From contig JADJOA010000006.1 in NCBI GenBank assembly GCA_016714005.1, forward strand, positions 158,726 to 222,725: a DNA stretch of 64,000 nucleotides. The letters run 5' to 3'. Under the pieces are notes generated by a model that worked only from the letters and a program-made list of their open reading frames with translations, made no database searches and had not been told where the DNA came from. This document shows, in pieces, positions 49,338 through 60,544 of the stretch. The stretch's first letter is position 1, and each line of letters starts with the position of its first letter. Position numbers and translations under genes: made by a program. This DNA comes from Bacteroidota bacterium. GTDB taxonomy: Bacteria; Bacteroidota; Bacteroidia; AKYH767-A; OLB10.

Positions 49338-49871
49338 ATGAATAAAACAACTTTATTGTTTACAGCCATTGCTGCAATAATATTTTCGTCATGCAAGAAC
49401 CCTAAAGAAAAATTGCAGGAGGAAATAAATGAAACTGAAAAAATGCTTTTTGCCGACAGTGCAGTAAACATTAACCGCACAACAGCTTTAAAGGTGGTTG
49501 ATTTTTACACTACGTTTGCCAATAAATTTCCTGATGATGCTAAAACCCCCGACTATCTATTTAAAGCTGGTGACGTAAGCAGCGGCATGTCAGAGTTTGC
49601 AAGAGCCCTCGGCTATTTTAATCAGGTTTACACCAAATACCCTAACCACGCTAAAGCATCCACATCGCTTTTTCTAATGGGATTTATTAACGAAAATTCT
49701 TTGAACGACACAGCAGCAGCACGAAAATATTACAGCACTTTTTTGGAAAAATATCCTTCTCATGAAATGGCACAAAGTGCAGCTTTCTCTCTGCAAAACA
49801 TGGGTAAATCTGCCGATGAATTGGTAAAGATGTTTCAACAATCTCAGCCTGACAGCACTGCCACTAATTGA
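49338..49871 (+). CDS. TPR lipoprotein, BamD/YbgF-like
   Basis: 177 residues. A lipoprotein signal (TTLLFTAIAAIIFSSCKN) is followed by about three TPR-like repeats: VVDFYTTFANKFPDDAKTPD, EFARALGYFNQVYTKYPNHA and ARKYYSTFLEKYPSHEMAQS. The arrangement of large helical repeats with YP turn residues resembles BamD or the C-terminal domain of CpoB/YbgF. Envelope location follows from the lipobox; function inferred only. It ends 6 bases before the next gene, so the two are likely co-transcribed. Confidence 0.85.
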   Translation: MNKTTLLFTAIAAIIFSSCKNPKEKLQEEINETEKMLFADSAVNINRTTALKVVDFYTTFANKFPDDAKTPDYLFKAGDVSSGMSEFARALGYFNQVYTKYPNHAKASTSLFLMGFINENSLNDTAAARKYYSTFLEKYPSHEMAQSAAFSLQNMGKSADELVKMFQQSQPDSTATN

Positions 49872-49877
49872 TATTGC

Positions 49878-51797
49878 GTGAACAAAAAGCCACAGAAAAA
49901 AATACACCAAGCGCCTCCTAAAGCTCAAAAGCAAAAAGAAGCGAAAAACTATTTGCCTGTCTGGCTCGGTTTAATTGTTGCAATAACTGGTGTTATCCTT
50001 TATTGGAACACACTCAATCATGGTTTTGTGTTAGATGATTATTCTGTTATAAAAGAAAACCGTGTAACCCGAATGGGAACCCAATCTATACCCACCATTT
50101 TTAAAACAAGTTACCGTAATGGGTATTACCTGATTGATGATGAACTATACCGCCCCATACCCAAGGCGTTGTTTGCATGGTTCTGGCAAATAGCACCTGA
50201 CAGCCCAAAACCCGGTCATGTTACCAATGTGTTGTTGTTTGGCTTAACAGGTTTTATGCTGATGCTAACGCTGAGCCAATGGCTTAAAAAAAATTTGCTT
50301 GCCGCGTTCTTAGCTGCTTTACTTTTTGTTGCACACCCTATTCATACCGAAGTGGTGGCAAACATTAAAAGCATTGATGAAATACTCAGCTTTTTGTTTT
50401 GTATTTCTTCTGCATGGCTTTTCTACAACTATCTCGAAAAAAGTAAAAGCTTATTTTTACTTTTAAGCATAGTATGTTATACCATTGCTCTTTTCAGTAA
50501 AGAATCCTCTATTACCTTCTTAGTAATTTTCCCGCTCATTGCCTGGTTTTTCTTTTCGGGTAACCAAAAAATATCAGTTTCTTTAAGTATTAAAAAATCT
50601 GCATGGCTGCTTTTACCTGCATTATTTTTTCTGATGGTTCGTTATAATGTGTTAAAAGATGTGCCGTATGGAAATGTTTCAGTTGCCGATAATTTGCTTG
50701 TTGCAATTAAAAGCAATGCCGACAGGTTTGCTACTGCAATTTTAATTCTGGGTATGTATTTAAAACTTTTGTTTTACCCTCATCCTCTCATTTTTGATGC
50801 ATCCTATAACCAAATTCCTGCAACAACGGTTACCGACTTAAGGTTTATTCTTTCGTTTTTAATTTATGCAGGCTTGCTTGTGTTTGCATTTGTTTTCTTT
50901 AAGAAGAAACACGTATTGTCGTTTGCTGTTTTGTTTTTTCTTGTTTCACTGAGTATTTACGCCAATATTTTCAGAACTATTGGCTCAAGTTATGGCGAAA
51001 GATTTTTATATACGCCATCGTTAGGTATATGTATTGCAGTGGCATATCTTATAACTTTTATACCCGGCTTTGGTAATAATCAATACCATTTGAAAGTTTC
51101 GGACTTTTTTAAGACTAACATAAAGGCTATTGCACTTACCTCATTGGTTGTAATTTTATTTGGCTTTAAAACCGTTTCACGAAATACCGTTTGGAAAAGC
51201 AACTATACCTTATTCAGCAATGATGTTAAACTTGCACCTAATAGCACACGCACACAATATTATTTAGGCAATTTATTAATGAAACCCGAAATATTGAATG
51301 GCAAAGATTCTCTTGCTTCCGATTCAATCATTAATAGCGGCATAAGCTATCTTAAAAAGTCAGTTGAAATTTATCCTAAATTTTGTGATGCGTATAACCA
51401 GCTTGGTGTGGCTTATTACAAAAAGAAAGATTACAAATCGTCATTTGATTATTATACGCAATGTATCAGTTGCAACCCAACTAATGCAAGCGCACATAGC
51501 AACCTTGGCACTATTTATTTTGAAACAAAACAATTTGATAACGCTATTAAATCTTTTGCCAAAGCCATAGAGCTTGATAGAAATTATGCTGAAGCGCTTC
51601 TCAATTTGGGCAGCACCTATGGCATGTTGCAACAATATGATAATGCGCTTAGCTACCTCCATCGTGCAGTTAAAGCTGACCCTGGTCTGGCACAGGGTTA
51701 TTATTTTTTGGGTATTACATACAGGTTTAAAGGAGATGAACAAAATGCAAATGCCTATATACAAAAAGCTCATCAGTTAGACCCATCAAAATATTAA
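49878..51797 (+). CDS. Polytopic glycosyltransferase-like membrane protein with TPR tail (TMTC-like)
   Basis: 639 residues from a GTG start (no ATG fits; the sequence begins NKKPQKKIHQAPPKAQKQKE). Ten or so membrane spans occupy residues 25-425. The first loop after YWNTLNHGFVLDDYSVI contains the acidic residues expected of the GT-C/ArnT-PMT fold, and HPIHTEVVANIKSIDEILSF is a hallmark of TMTC-like proteins. The last 170 residues are TPRs: YNQLGVAYYKKKDYKSSFDY, SAHSNLGTIYFETKQFDNAI, ALLNLGSTYGMLQQYDNALS. TMTC enzymes O-mannosylate proteins in eukaryotes; bacterial homologues are probably lipid-linked sugar transferases, inferred here. Confidence 0.75.
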   Translation: MNKKPQKKIHQAPPKAQKQKEAKNYLPVWLGLIVAITGVILYWNTLNHGFVLDDYSVIKENRVTRMGTQSIPTIFKTSYRNGYYLIDDELYRPIPKALFAWFWQIAPDSPKPGHVTNVLLFGLTGFMLMLTLSQWLKKNLLAAFLAALLFVAHPIHTEVVANIKSIDEILSFLFCISSAWLFYNYLEKSKSLFLLLSIVCYTIALFSKESSITFLVIFPLIAWFFFSGNQKISVSLSIKKSAWLLLPALFFLMVRYNVLKDVPYGNVSVADNLLVAIKSNADRFATAILILGMYLKLLFYPHPLIFDASYNQIPATTVTDLRFILSFLIYAGLLVFAFVFFKKKHVLSFAVLFFLVSLSIYANIFRTIGSSYGERFLYTPSLGICIAVAYLITFIPGFGNNQYHLKVSDFFKTNIKAIALTSLVVILFGFKTVSRNTVWKSNYTLFSNDVKLAPNSTRTQYYLGNLLMKPEILNGKDSLASDSIINSGISYLKKSVEIYPKFCDAYNQLGVAYYKKKDYKSSFDYYTQCISCNPTNASAHSNLGTIYFETKQFDNAIKSFAKAIELDRNYAEALLNLGSTYGMLQQYDNALSYLHRAVKADPGLAQGYYFLGITYRFKGDEQNANAYIQKAHQLDPSKY

Positions 51798-52036
51798 ACT
51801 TATTGATGGCTTTTGCGTATAAAAGCCTGTTTAAATTTAAATGATAAGAATGTTTATTGTGTATTTTTTTAGCGAGACAACGAAGTGTTTCGCAGCCATA
51901 GTGGAACTAACTACGGCAAGAAACAATGAGGAAGTGGCAGCAAAAAAGACGCATAAACAAATTTTTAGATAAATCTTAAGCTGGCTCTATGAGCCTTTGT
52001 AAATTTGTATAGTAAAATCACATTCATTTCAACTCA
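51798..52036. other. Intergenic region, no gene seen
   Basis: 239 AT-rich bases between the TMTC-like gene and the sensor kinase. It includes the palindrome TTTAAATTTAAA near 51830. No terminator or clear promoter was found. Confidence 0.4.
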
Positions 52037-55000
52037 TTGTATCTGCATTTAAATTATCTTATATCAACTCAGCTTAACAAGGGTGTAAAAAAAACTTTTT
52101 GCCTGATTGTTGTTTGCTTTTGTTTTTCACTAAACACCAAAGCTCAGAAGTATAACTTCACAACTTATACCGTAGCCGATGGTTTGCCCAATAATCATAT
52201 TAATGATGTACATCAGGATAAATACGGGCGGCTTTGGGTAGCCACTAGCAATGGAGTATGCCGATACGATGGCGCATCGTTTATTCATTTCAATCAAGAC
52301 AATCCGCTATCAAACAATGCTGTTAAAACAATATATGAAGACAGTGACGGTAACATTTGGCTTGGTACAGTACGAAAAGGCGTTTGTGTTTTTAGTGGCA
52401 CCACTACAAAATTTTTAACCATACAAGATGGTTTGCTCAGTGATATTGTTAATGCAATAACTAAAGATAAAACGGGTAAGGTTTGGATTGGAACAGCAGA
52501 AGGTTTATGTGTATATGATGGAAAAAAATTTACCAACTATACCACTTTAACAGGGTTGCTTGGCAATTATATTACCTCACTTTACACTGATAAAGCAGGT
52601 AACGTATGGATAGGAACTTTGAACGGCTTAATGAAATACAGCGACAATAAATTTTATTCCTATACCATCAACCAAGGACTTTCTGGAAATTTAATCTACA
52701 GTGTTACACAAACTAAAGACAATAAAATTTACATTTCTACCAATAATGGTTACACAATGTATGACGGCAATAGCTTTCATATTTCTACAAATAAAGTTCC
52801 ACCGCAAACCGAAAAAATAAATGCAGTTTTTGAAGATTATAAAGGCAACAAATGGTTTGCAACTGCGGGTAGCGGATTGGCAATGGATGATGAAGGGACA
52901 TTAAGAACCTTCAATCAGGAAATGGGATTATCGTCAAATTTTGTTTTAGCAATTGCGGAGGATCGCGAAGGAAATTTATGGCTGGGTACAATTAACGGCT
53001 TATGCCGGTATTCCGGTGACAGGTTTGTAAACTACATGCCTGATGAAAATCAATCTACCACAAAAATTATTTCGGCTTACGCTGATAAGTCTGATAATAT
53101 TTGGTTTGGCACCATCAGCAATGGCTTGTATTATTTTGACGGGTCTAAAATTAATACTGTAAATCCTTCGGCAGGTTTGCGCAACAGCACTGTGTGGAGC
53201 ATTATTCAAGCTACAGATAGCACTTACTGGGTAGGAACAACCAATGGTGTTGCGTTACTTAATTTTAAAAACCACACTAGTTCCTATCCTCTAAAAGACT
53301 TAAACAACAAAACTATTTACTCCATTTACAAATTAAGGAACCAAACATTTCTATTTGGAACAGATAATGGTTTATACTCCTTAAAAGACACTATACTTAC
53401 GATTTCATTCGATTCGGTTTACAACAAAAATTTTCCTGGCATTCGTTCTTTGCATCAGGATTCAAAAGGCATAGTTTGGATTGGCACCATGCAGGGACTT
53501 TACTTCTTAAACAAAAACACGCCTGTATCCTTTAACGAAACGCGCAAATTACCAAAGGTGCCCGTAACATCAATAACAGAAGACAATTCCGGACAAATTA
53601 TTTTCAGCACTTATGATTTTGGATTTTATGTGTTTAATCGTGTTACCAATAACGTTACCGTTGTAAAACACTCAAAACGGCATTTACAACAACAGAATTT
53701 TATTCAGTTATATCGATCGTAACAACAGGTTGTGGCTTGGCACACCCGAAGGCTTAGACAGGGTGGACTGGAACACTTTCCAGAAACGAAAATTTATCAG
53801 CTGTACTCACTTTGACAAAAGCAATGGCTACTATGGCGTTGAAACCAACGCAGGTTGTGGCGATGCAGAAGGCTATGTATGGTTCGGCACGTCTAACGGT
53901 GCTATTAGATATAATCCTAAAACAGGCTATGGAAAAAATGTAATTCCAACTGTAAACATCAATAACATTCAGGTTTACCTCAAAGATGTTGACTGGAAAA
54001 AAGAAAATGTAATTGTAAATAAAACTTCAGGCTTACCAGTTAATCCTGAACTTGGTTATGGCAGCAACAACCTGACATTTTATTTTACCGGTATTTATCT
54101 TACCGCCCCCAACGAAGTAAAATACCGTTGGAAATTAGAGGGCTTTGATGATTACTGGGCACCCGTTTCGCGTTATGCGCAGGCTAATTACTCAAACATC
54201 CCTCCTGGCGATTATGTTTTTATAGTGCAGGCAACAGTTAATGAAAGAGAATGGTCTCCTGAAGTTTCGTATCCATTTACTATCAAACCTCCTGCTTACA
54301 GAACAGCAACGGCCTACATTATTTATACTATTGCTGCAATTCTGCTTGTATTTTTATTGTTATGGTGGCGTACCCGTAGTTTGCGCTTAGCTCAATTTAT
54401 ACTCAGAAATAAAGTAAATGAAAGAACCATTGAATTGAAAGAAAAAAATATTGAGCTTGCAAAATTATCGCTTGTTGCTTCAGAAACCGGTAATGCGGTA
54501 ATGATTTTTGATAAGAAAATGGAGTTAGAATGGGTAAACAATGGCTTTACCAAAATGACGGAGTTTACACAAGATGAGTTTGTGAGAAAACGAGGAATAA
54601 ATATCAAGGAACTTACCAATTACAAGGATATTGAAAATGCTGCTTGATGATTGCGTTGCCTTGCGTAAATCGTTTATATATGAATCGGATATGATTGCCA
54701 AGGATGGGGAGAAAGATTGTTACTTCTTCTACTCTCTCGCCTGTTTTTGATGATGGCGGGAACTTGAAAAACTTAGTGGTAGTTGATACTGATATTACCC
54801 TGAGGACTCAAATGGAAGAACAAATCAGAAAATCGCTAGAAGAAAAAGGATTTTTGTTGAAAGAAATCCATCACAGGGTTAAAAACAATCTGCAAATTAT
54901 TATCAGCCTGTTTAATTTGCAGGCAAATTATATTCATGACGAGAAAGCCGCCACCGCCATACGCGAAGGGCAGGATAGAATCGATCAATGTCTTTAATAC

Positions 55001-55446
55001 ATGAGCGCTTTTATCAGAGTGAAGGCTTAAGCAAAATTGATTTTGATGATTATATTAACAGGTTATGCGAAACACTTGTTCATAGTTCTTATAACAATGC
55101 CTCTAAAATCAGCTTGCAGGTAAATGCAGAAAAAATATCTTTGGATATTGATACAGCAGTGCCTTGTGGTTTAATAATAAATGAGCTTGTATCAAATGCT
55201 GTAAAGTATGCTTTTACAGGCAAACTGTCAGGAATAATTAAAGTTGAGTTTAGAAAAGCAGAAGGGGGTTTTGAGTTGAGAGTAAGTGATAATGGAATTG
55301 GTTTACCTCCCGGATTTGATTACGAAAATTCAGATAGCCTGGGAATTCAATTGATAAGTGCTCTTGTGAGTCAAATTGATGGAACCATGCAAATAATTAA
55401 TGATAATGGATTATCAGTTACAATAAAATTTAAACCGCAACATTAA
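52037..55446 (+). CDS. Reg_prop/Y_Y_Y sensor histidine kinase with PAS domain (frameshifted)
   Basis: About 1136 residues across four frames (52037-about 53715, about 53725-54645, about 54645-54985 with a further indel near 54705, 54988-55446). A signal-like segment (KTFCLIVVCFCFSLNTKAQ) leads to a periplasmic double propeller of Reg_prop repeats (YGRLWVATSNGVCRYDG, GNIWLGTVRKG, GKVWIGTAEGLCVYDG), a Y_Y_Y domain (VKYRWKLEGFDDYWAPVS, IPPGDYVFIVQAT), one span (IIYTIAAILLVFLLLWW), a PAS domain (AVMIFDKKMELEWVNNGFTK), a HisKA_2 H-box (LKEIHHRVKNNLQIIISLF) and a HATPase (NELVSNAVKYAF, DNGIGLPPG). The TTG at 52037 is the only start seen; a lost ATG is possible. Next gene is its likely partner regulator. 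Confidence 0.88.
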
Positions 55447-55458
55447 AAACCACACAAT

Positions 55459-56606
55459 ATGGACAAAACCAAAATTTTAGTAGTAGAAGATGAAAGTATA
55501 GTTGCTAAAGACATTCAGTCAACACTTATCAGGCTTGGATATGATGTGCCTGCCACGGCATCGTCTGCACAATCGGCTTATAACAAATTAGAAGAATTAA
55601 AACCTGATTTGGTTTTTCTTGACATTAAACTTAAAGGTGATTTAGATGGTATTAACATTGCCGAACACATTAAAAAAACATACAGCATACCCGTAATTTT
55701 TCTTACTTCATTTATTGATAAAGCAACATTAGACAGGGCAAAACTTACCGAGCCTTATGGTTATTTGGTGAAACCTTTTAACGAAAAAGATTTGCAATCA
55801 ACCATTGAAATGGCATTGTACAAATTTCAGAAAGACAATGCTATGCGTGCCGATAACCAGCGTTATGCCAATGCAATGCAATCGGTAGATGAAGCAATCT
55901 TTATTACTGATAATGAATGCCGCATAACCTTTTTAAATCCTAAAGCTGAATCTATTTCTCAATATGGCAATGAAAGCGCGCAGGGCATCAGTATTTTTAA
56001 ACTTATTAAAATTGAAAATGATGAGTATAGTATAGTAAATGCCGAAAGCCTGAAAAGATATTTAACGTCTGGCGAGCAACTTAGCATAAGTTCGTGCAAC
56101 GTTACCATTATGCGTGACTATTCTGTAATTAAAAATCAAGTAAACGTATCTCCTGTTATTGACGAAAAAAATCAAACAATAGGAAATGCATTTGTAATTA
56201 AACCTGTTTCAGTATCAGATAACTCAACCACTGCAAAACCTGCTGTACCTGCTGCACCCCAAGCTAACCCGCTTGAAAACCAGGTGATACAAAACTTTGT
56301 GTTTGTTAAACAGGGCAATGGTATGTTAATACGCATTCCGCTCGAAAATATTTTCTGGATTCAGGCAATGGATAACTACATTGTAATGCAAACCAATAAT
56401 GATCAATATGTCGCTCACAGCACCATGAAAGATCTTGAGGTAAAACTTCCCCCTGACAAATTTGTGCGTGTACACAGATCGTACATTGTAAGTATTGAAA
56501 AATAAGTGTAATGGATGACAGTACTGTGGTAGTAAATGAAAAAACCATTCCCATTGGCAAATCGTACCGCGATGCTTTTCTTGCCAAAATAAATACACTT
56601 GGGTAG
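55459..56606 (+). CDS. REC-PAS-LytTR response regulator (frameshifted tail)
   Basis: About 382 residues. The receiver domain (1-120) has acidic residues in LVVEDESIVAKD, phospho-acceptor Asp in DLVFLDIKLKGDLDG, Thr/Ser in VIFLTSFID and Lys in PYGYLVKPFNEKD. Residues about 135-230 form a PAS-like domain (AIFITDNECRITFLNPKAES). A Pro/Ala linker (TTAKPAVPAAPQANP) precedes a LytTR DNA-binding domain: LENIFWIQAMDNYIVMQTN, FVRVHRSYIVSIEK; restoring one A near 56503 adds ISVMDDSTVVVNEKTIPIGK and YRDAFLAKINTLG to a stop at 56604-56606. It starts 12 bases after the kinase. A PAS domain between REC and LytTR is uncommon. Confidence 0.88.
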
Positions 56607-56824
56607 CTATTTCATAGCACTACTGCCTTATTAAAATTCGATTTTCTACTGTTGAGATTTCGTGCCTGTCCCTCAGGCTCGTTTCCTGAAATTTTACAGC
56701 AGAATGAAAAGTTAGTACTGTTCATAGTGTTTTTTGATTAGGGAATTGCATTAACAATTGCGCTGATTTTACATTGTATAGTTTTTCAGCATTTCTTTAC
56801 TAAACAATCTGAACTTTACCACTT

Positions 56825-56846
56825 GTTTAATCAATCATGATTAAAC
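56825..56846. promoter_or_regulatory. Perfect palindrome, possible operator
   Basis: GTTTAATCA and TGATTAAAC flank a 4-base ATCA spacer in the 280-base gap between the LytTR regulator and 56887. LytTR proteins bind paired direct repeats, so another regulator or none may use it. Confidence 0.3.
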
Positions 56847-56886
56847 CATTTGAATCATATAATATCAAAATATCAAATATAAAATC

Positions 56887-58009
56887 ATGGACAAACTGTT
56901 TGAATTAATAAATAAAATTACACTAGCTGCCTGCTTTTAACCTGTATGCATTTGACAGCAACTGCCCAAGATGATGAATCAGGCAACGAACTTGGTTTGC
57001 CGGGTGATAATTTTAACCTGGCAGCAGCTATGGATATTTTCCAACAGAGTAAAACTTTAGAAGAGTTTGAGGAAAAAATAAACAGCGATAACTTAAAACT
57101 TAATAATCTTGATTTGAATAATGACGGGCAAACAGATTACATAAAAGTTATAAATAATGTTGATGGCGATCTTCACAATATTGTTTTGCAAACTGATATA
57201 AATGAAAAAGAATCGCAGGACATTGCAGTATTTTATGTAGAAAAGAAAGAAGATAGAGTTACTGTGCAGGCGATTGGTGATGAAGAACTTTATGGTAAGG
57301 ATTATGTGATTGAGCCAAACACTTCCACAGAAGCCAAAGGCACAGCAAACCAGCTCACGAAGAAAGTAATGCCAATGATGGCGATACCTATGTTACAAAT
57401 AATTATGGCTCATCTCGCAGTTACAGCCCCCAGCCTTCTTCCCCGGGCAGTGGTTGGGTTTCTTTACGGACCGACTTATATACGTTGGCATTCACCATGG
57501 CATTGGGGGTATTATCCCCGTTGGTGGAAGCCGTGGAGACCTTTTACTGGAATGATTATTATCATCACTGGTATCATGCACACAGGTGGAATGGTTGGTG
57601 GTATCATCACCCTCACAAATTCCATTTTCACACTCACTGGCATAATACATATTACGGTCACAGGAAACACTCTGCTACAGTTAATGCGTTCCGCACAAGC
57701 GGTACTTACAACAGGGTGTATAACAATCCTGAAAAAACGGTAAAACCTGCTTCAAAACCTAATTTTCCATCTATAGATGCTAAAGTCAATAAAAAAAATA
57801 ATGCTGTAAGACCATCCGGAAACAGCAACAGCAAGCAAGAAAATACTTCAGTAAGACCAAAACAAAATGAAAACAAATCAGTAACACCGCGAAATCAGAA
57901 AAGCAAAAAACAGGCTCAACCAAGGCAAGAAAGAAAAGACGGGGATCAAAAAATAAAGCCCGGCAAACCGCGCAATTACAAGGGGAGAAAACAGAAATCA
58001 AAAAGATAA
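56887..58009 (+). CDS. Secreted protein with His/Trp/Tyr-rich segment (frameshifted)
   Basis: About 374 residues. The ATG at 56887 starts MDKLFELINKITLAACF; restoring one base near 56935 completes the signal peptide (LTCMHLTATAQ) and joins the frame from 56946. The first 130 residues form an acidic domain with an EF-hand-like stretch (LNNLDLNNDGQTDYIKVINN). Then, over several indels between 57355 and 57540, comes a basic aromatic section recognisable as GPTYIRWHSPWHWGYYPRWW, typical of a Bacteroidota family. A His-rich stretch follows (YWNDYYHHWYHAHRWNGWWY, HPHKFHFHTHWHNTYYG), then a Lys/Asn/Gln/Arg-rich low-complexity tail to 58009. A metal- or polyanion-binding envelope role is plausible from composition only. 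Confidence 0.65.
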
Positions 58010-58033
58010 ACGGTACACATTTTTTAGGTAATT

Positions 58034-58071
58034 AAATAAAGAGGGCACTAAGTTTACGCCCCTCTTTATTT
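58034..58071 (+). terminator. Rho-independent terminator
   Basis: A 12-bp stem (AAATAAAGAGGG with CCCTCTTTATTT) and 14-base loop, 25 bases after the stop of the His-rich protein gene. Confidence 0.85.
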
Positions 58072-58227
58072 ATATAAATATTTAAATTTAGTTGAAAATT
58101 TTTAATAAGCTTTACTGATAAAACAAAGTTCTTAGTGTCAGTGTGGGCATAGCCTAAAATCATGTTCCAAATTATTTATAGTTTTGAAGCAGAACATTTA
58201 ACACTATAATTAAAAAATTTAATACGT

Positions 58228-60425
58228 ATGGAAAACACAAATGGCAAAGGCAAATGCCTTTTTCATGGTAATGAACAAAAGCATAACGTTGGAGGCACTG
58301 GTATTAACAACAACCATTGGTGGCCTAATAAGTTAAAATTAAACATTCTGCGTCAGCATTCATCTCTTTCAAACCCAATGGGCGATGACTTTAATTATGC
58401 CAAGGAGTTTAAGAGTTTAGATATGGATGCGCTTAAAAAAGATTTGCATAAACTGATGACAGACTCACAGGACTGGTGGCCTGCAGATTTTGGGCATTAT
58501 GGTCCGTTTTTTATACGGATGGCATGGCATAGCGCAGGCACATACCGCACCGGAGATGGCAGAGGTGGCGCAGGAATGGGTTTGCAACGTTTTTGCCCCG
58601 CTTAACAGTTGGCCCGACAACGCAAACCTTGATAAAGCGCGCAGGTTACTATGGCCTATCAAACAAAAGTATGGCAATAAAATTTCGTGGGCGGATTTAA
58701 TGATACTTACAGGTAATGTTGCACTTGAATCAATGGGCTTTAAAACTTTTGGATTTGGTGGCGGGCGTGCTGACGTATGGGAGCCTGCCGAAGACATTTA
58801 TTGGGAAACGAAACAAAATGGTTAGATGATAAGCGTTATTCAGGTGAAAGAGATTTGGAAAACCCACTTGCCGCTGTACAAATGGGACTGATATATGTAA
58901 ATCCTGAAGGACCTAACGGTAATCCCGACCTATTACTGCTGCAAGAGCATTCGCGAGACATTTAAACGTATGGCAATGGATGATGAGGAAACTGTTGCCT
59001 TGATTGCAGGAGGACATCATTTGGCAAAACGCATGGTGCTAGGGATACAGCCCACGTTGGTGTTGAGCCGGAAGGTGCAGGTATTGAAGAACAGGGATTG
59101 GGTTGGACAAGCAAATTTGAATCGGGCAAAGGGGCACACACCATTACAGGTGGACCTGAAGTTACCTGGACAAAAACCCCCACCAAGTGGAGCAACAATT
59201 TTTTTGAGAATTTATTTGCTCATGAATATGAGTTAACAAAAAGCCCTGCCGGTGCAAAACAGTGGGTTGCAAAAAATGCACCTGCAGAAATTCCTGATGC
59301 TTACAACGCCTCTGTAAAGCATAAGCCCACCATGCTTACCACAGATTTATCGCTGCGCTTTGATCCTGCTTACGAAAAAATTTCGAGGCGCTTTTTAGCA
59401 AACCCTGATGAGTTTGCCGATGCATTTGCCCGCGCCTGGTTTAAACTTACACACAGGGATATGGGGCCGCGTGTGAGATACCTTGGCAACGATGTACCCA
59501 AAGAAGATTTAATATGGCAAGACCCCATTCCGGCTGTTAACCATAAATTGATTGATGACAAAGACATTGCCGAGTTAAAAACAAAAATTCTTTCATCAGG
59601 AGTTTCTATATCACAATTGGTTTCAACGGCATGGGCATCGGCTTCTACATTCAGAGGTTCTGATAACAGAGGCGGAGCCAACGGAGCCCGCATACGCCTT
59701 GCACCGCAAAAAGACTGGAAGGTTAATAACCCCACCCAACTTACCAAGGTGCTACAGGCGCTTGAAGAAATTCAAAAAGCGTTTAACAGTGCACAACAGG
59801 GAGGCAAAAAAGTTTCGATTGCTGATTTAATTGTGCTTGGAGGATGCGCTGCCATAGAGCAGGCAGCTAAAAAAGGAGGACATAATATTACAGTTCCGTT
59901 TTCAGCCGGAAGAGCTGACGCGACTCAAGAACAAACAGACGTAGAATCGTTTGCTGCTTTAGAGCCTGCTGCCGATGGCTTCCGTAATTATGTGCAAACA
60001 AGGTTTTCAATTTGTCCTGAAGATTTGTTAGTTGACAAGGCGCAGTTACTAACACTATCTGCTCCTGAACTTACGGTACTTGTTGGCGGTATGCGTGTGT
60101 TGAATACAAACTACAATAATTCAAACCATGGTGTTTTTACCAACAAGCCGGAAACATTAAGCAACGATTTTTTCGTAAACCTACTTGACATGAGCACAGT
60201 TTGAAACCAACATCAGAAACACAAGAAGAATTTGAAGGGCGTGACCGTAAAACAGGTAATGCAAAATGGAATGCTACACGTGTAGATTTAATATTTGGTT
60301 CAAACTCTGAGTTAAGAGCTATTGCCGAAGTTTACGCAAGCGCTGATGCGAAAGAAAAATTTGTAAAAGATTTTGTTGCTGCATGGAGTAAGGTAATGAA
60401 TCTTGACAGGTTTGATTTGGCTTAA
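58228..60425 (+). CDS. katG: Catalase-peroxidase (multiple frameshifts)
   Basis: About 733 residues, normal for KatG. At least six single-base indels occur: one extra T near 58592, and missing bases near 58804, 58930, 58947, 59018 and 60202. After repair, all landmarks are present: distal Arg-Trp-His in FFIRMAWHSAGTYRTGDG, the adduct Tyr in GLIYVNPEGPNGNPD, the adduct Met in TFKRMAMDDEETVAL, the proximal His in ALIAGGH followed by FGKTHG, and EQGLGWTSKFESGKGAHT. The C-terminal half has VSTAWASASTFRGSDNRGGA and VLNTNYNNSNHGVFTNKP. The haem enzyme removes hydrogen peroxide, in the cytoplasm or periplasm. No signal peptide; no OxyR gene nearby. Confidence 0.93.
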
Positions 60426-60446
60426 GATTCTTTGCAATCAACTACC

Positions 60447-60492
60447 GTAAAGAAGAACACTTGCAAAAAAATTTGCAAGTGTTCTTCTTTAC
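60447..60492 (+). terminator. Strong terminator with perfect 21-bp stem
   Basis: Two perfectly complementary 21-base arms (60447-60467 and 60472-60492) with loop AAAA, starting 22 bases after the katG stop. Long and nearly symmetric, it could also stop transcription from the convergent GH3 gene. Confidence 0.88.
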
Positions 60493-60544
60493 CATACTTC
60501 CCACTGCCATTAATACTTTCCCATTCCCAATTTTAAGTAAGGTT

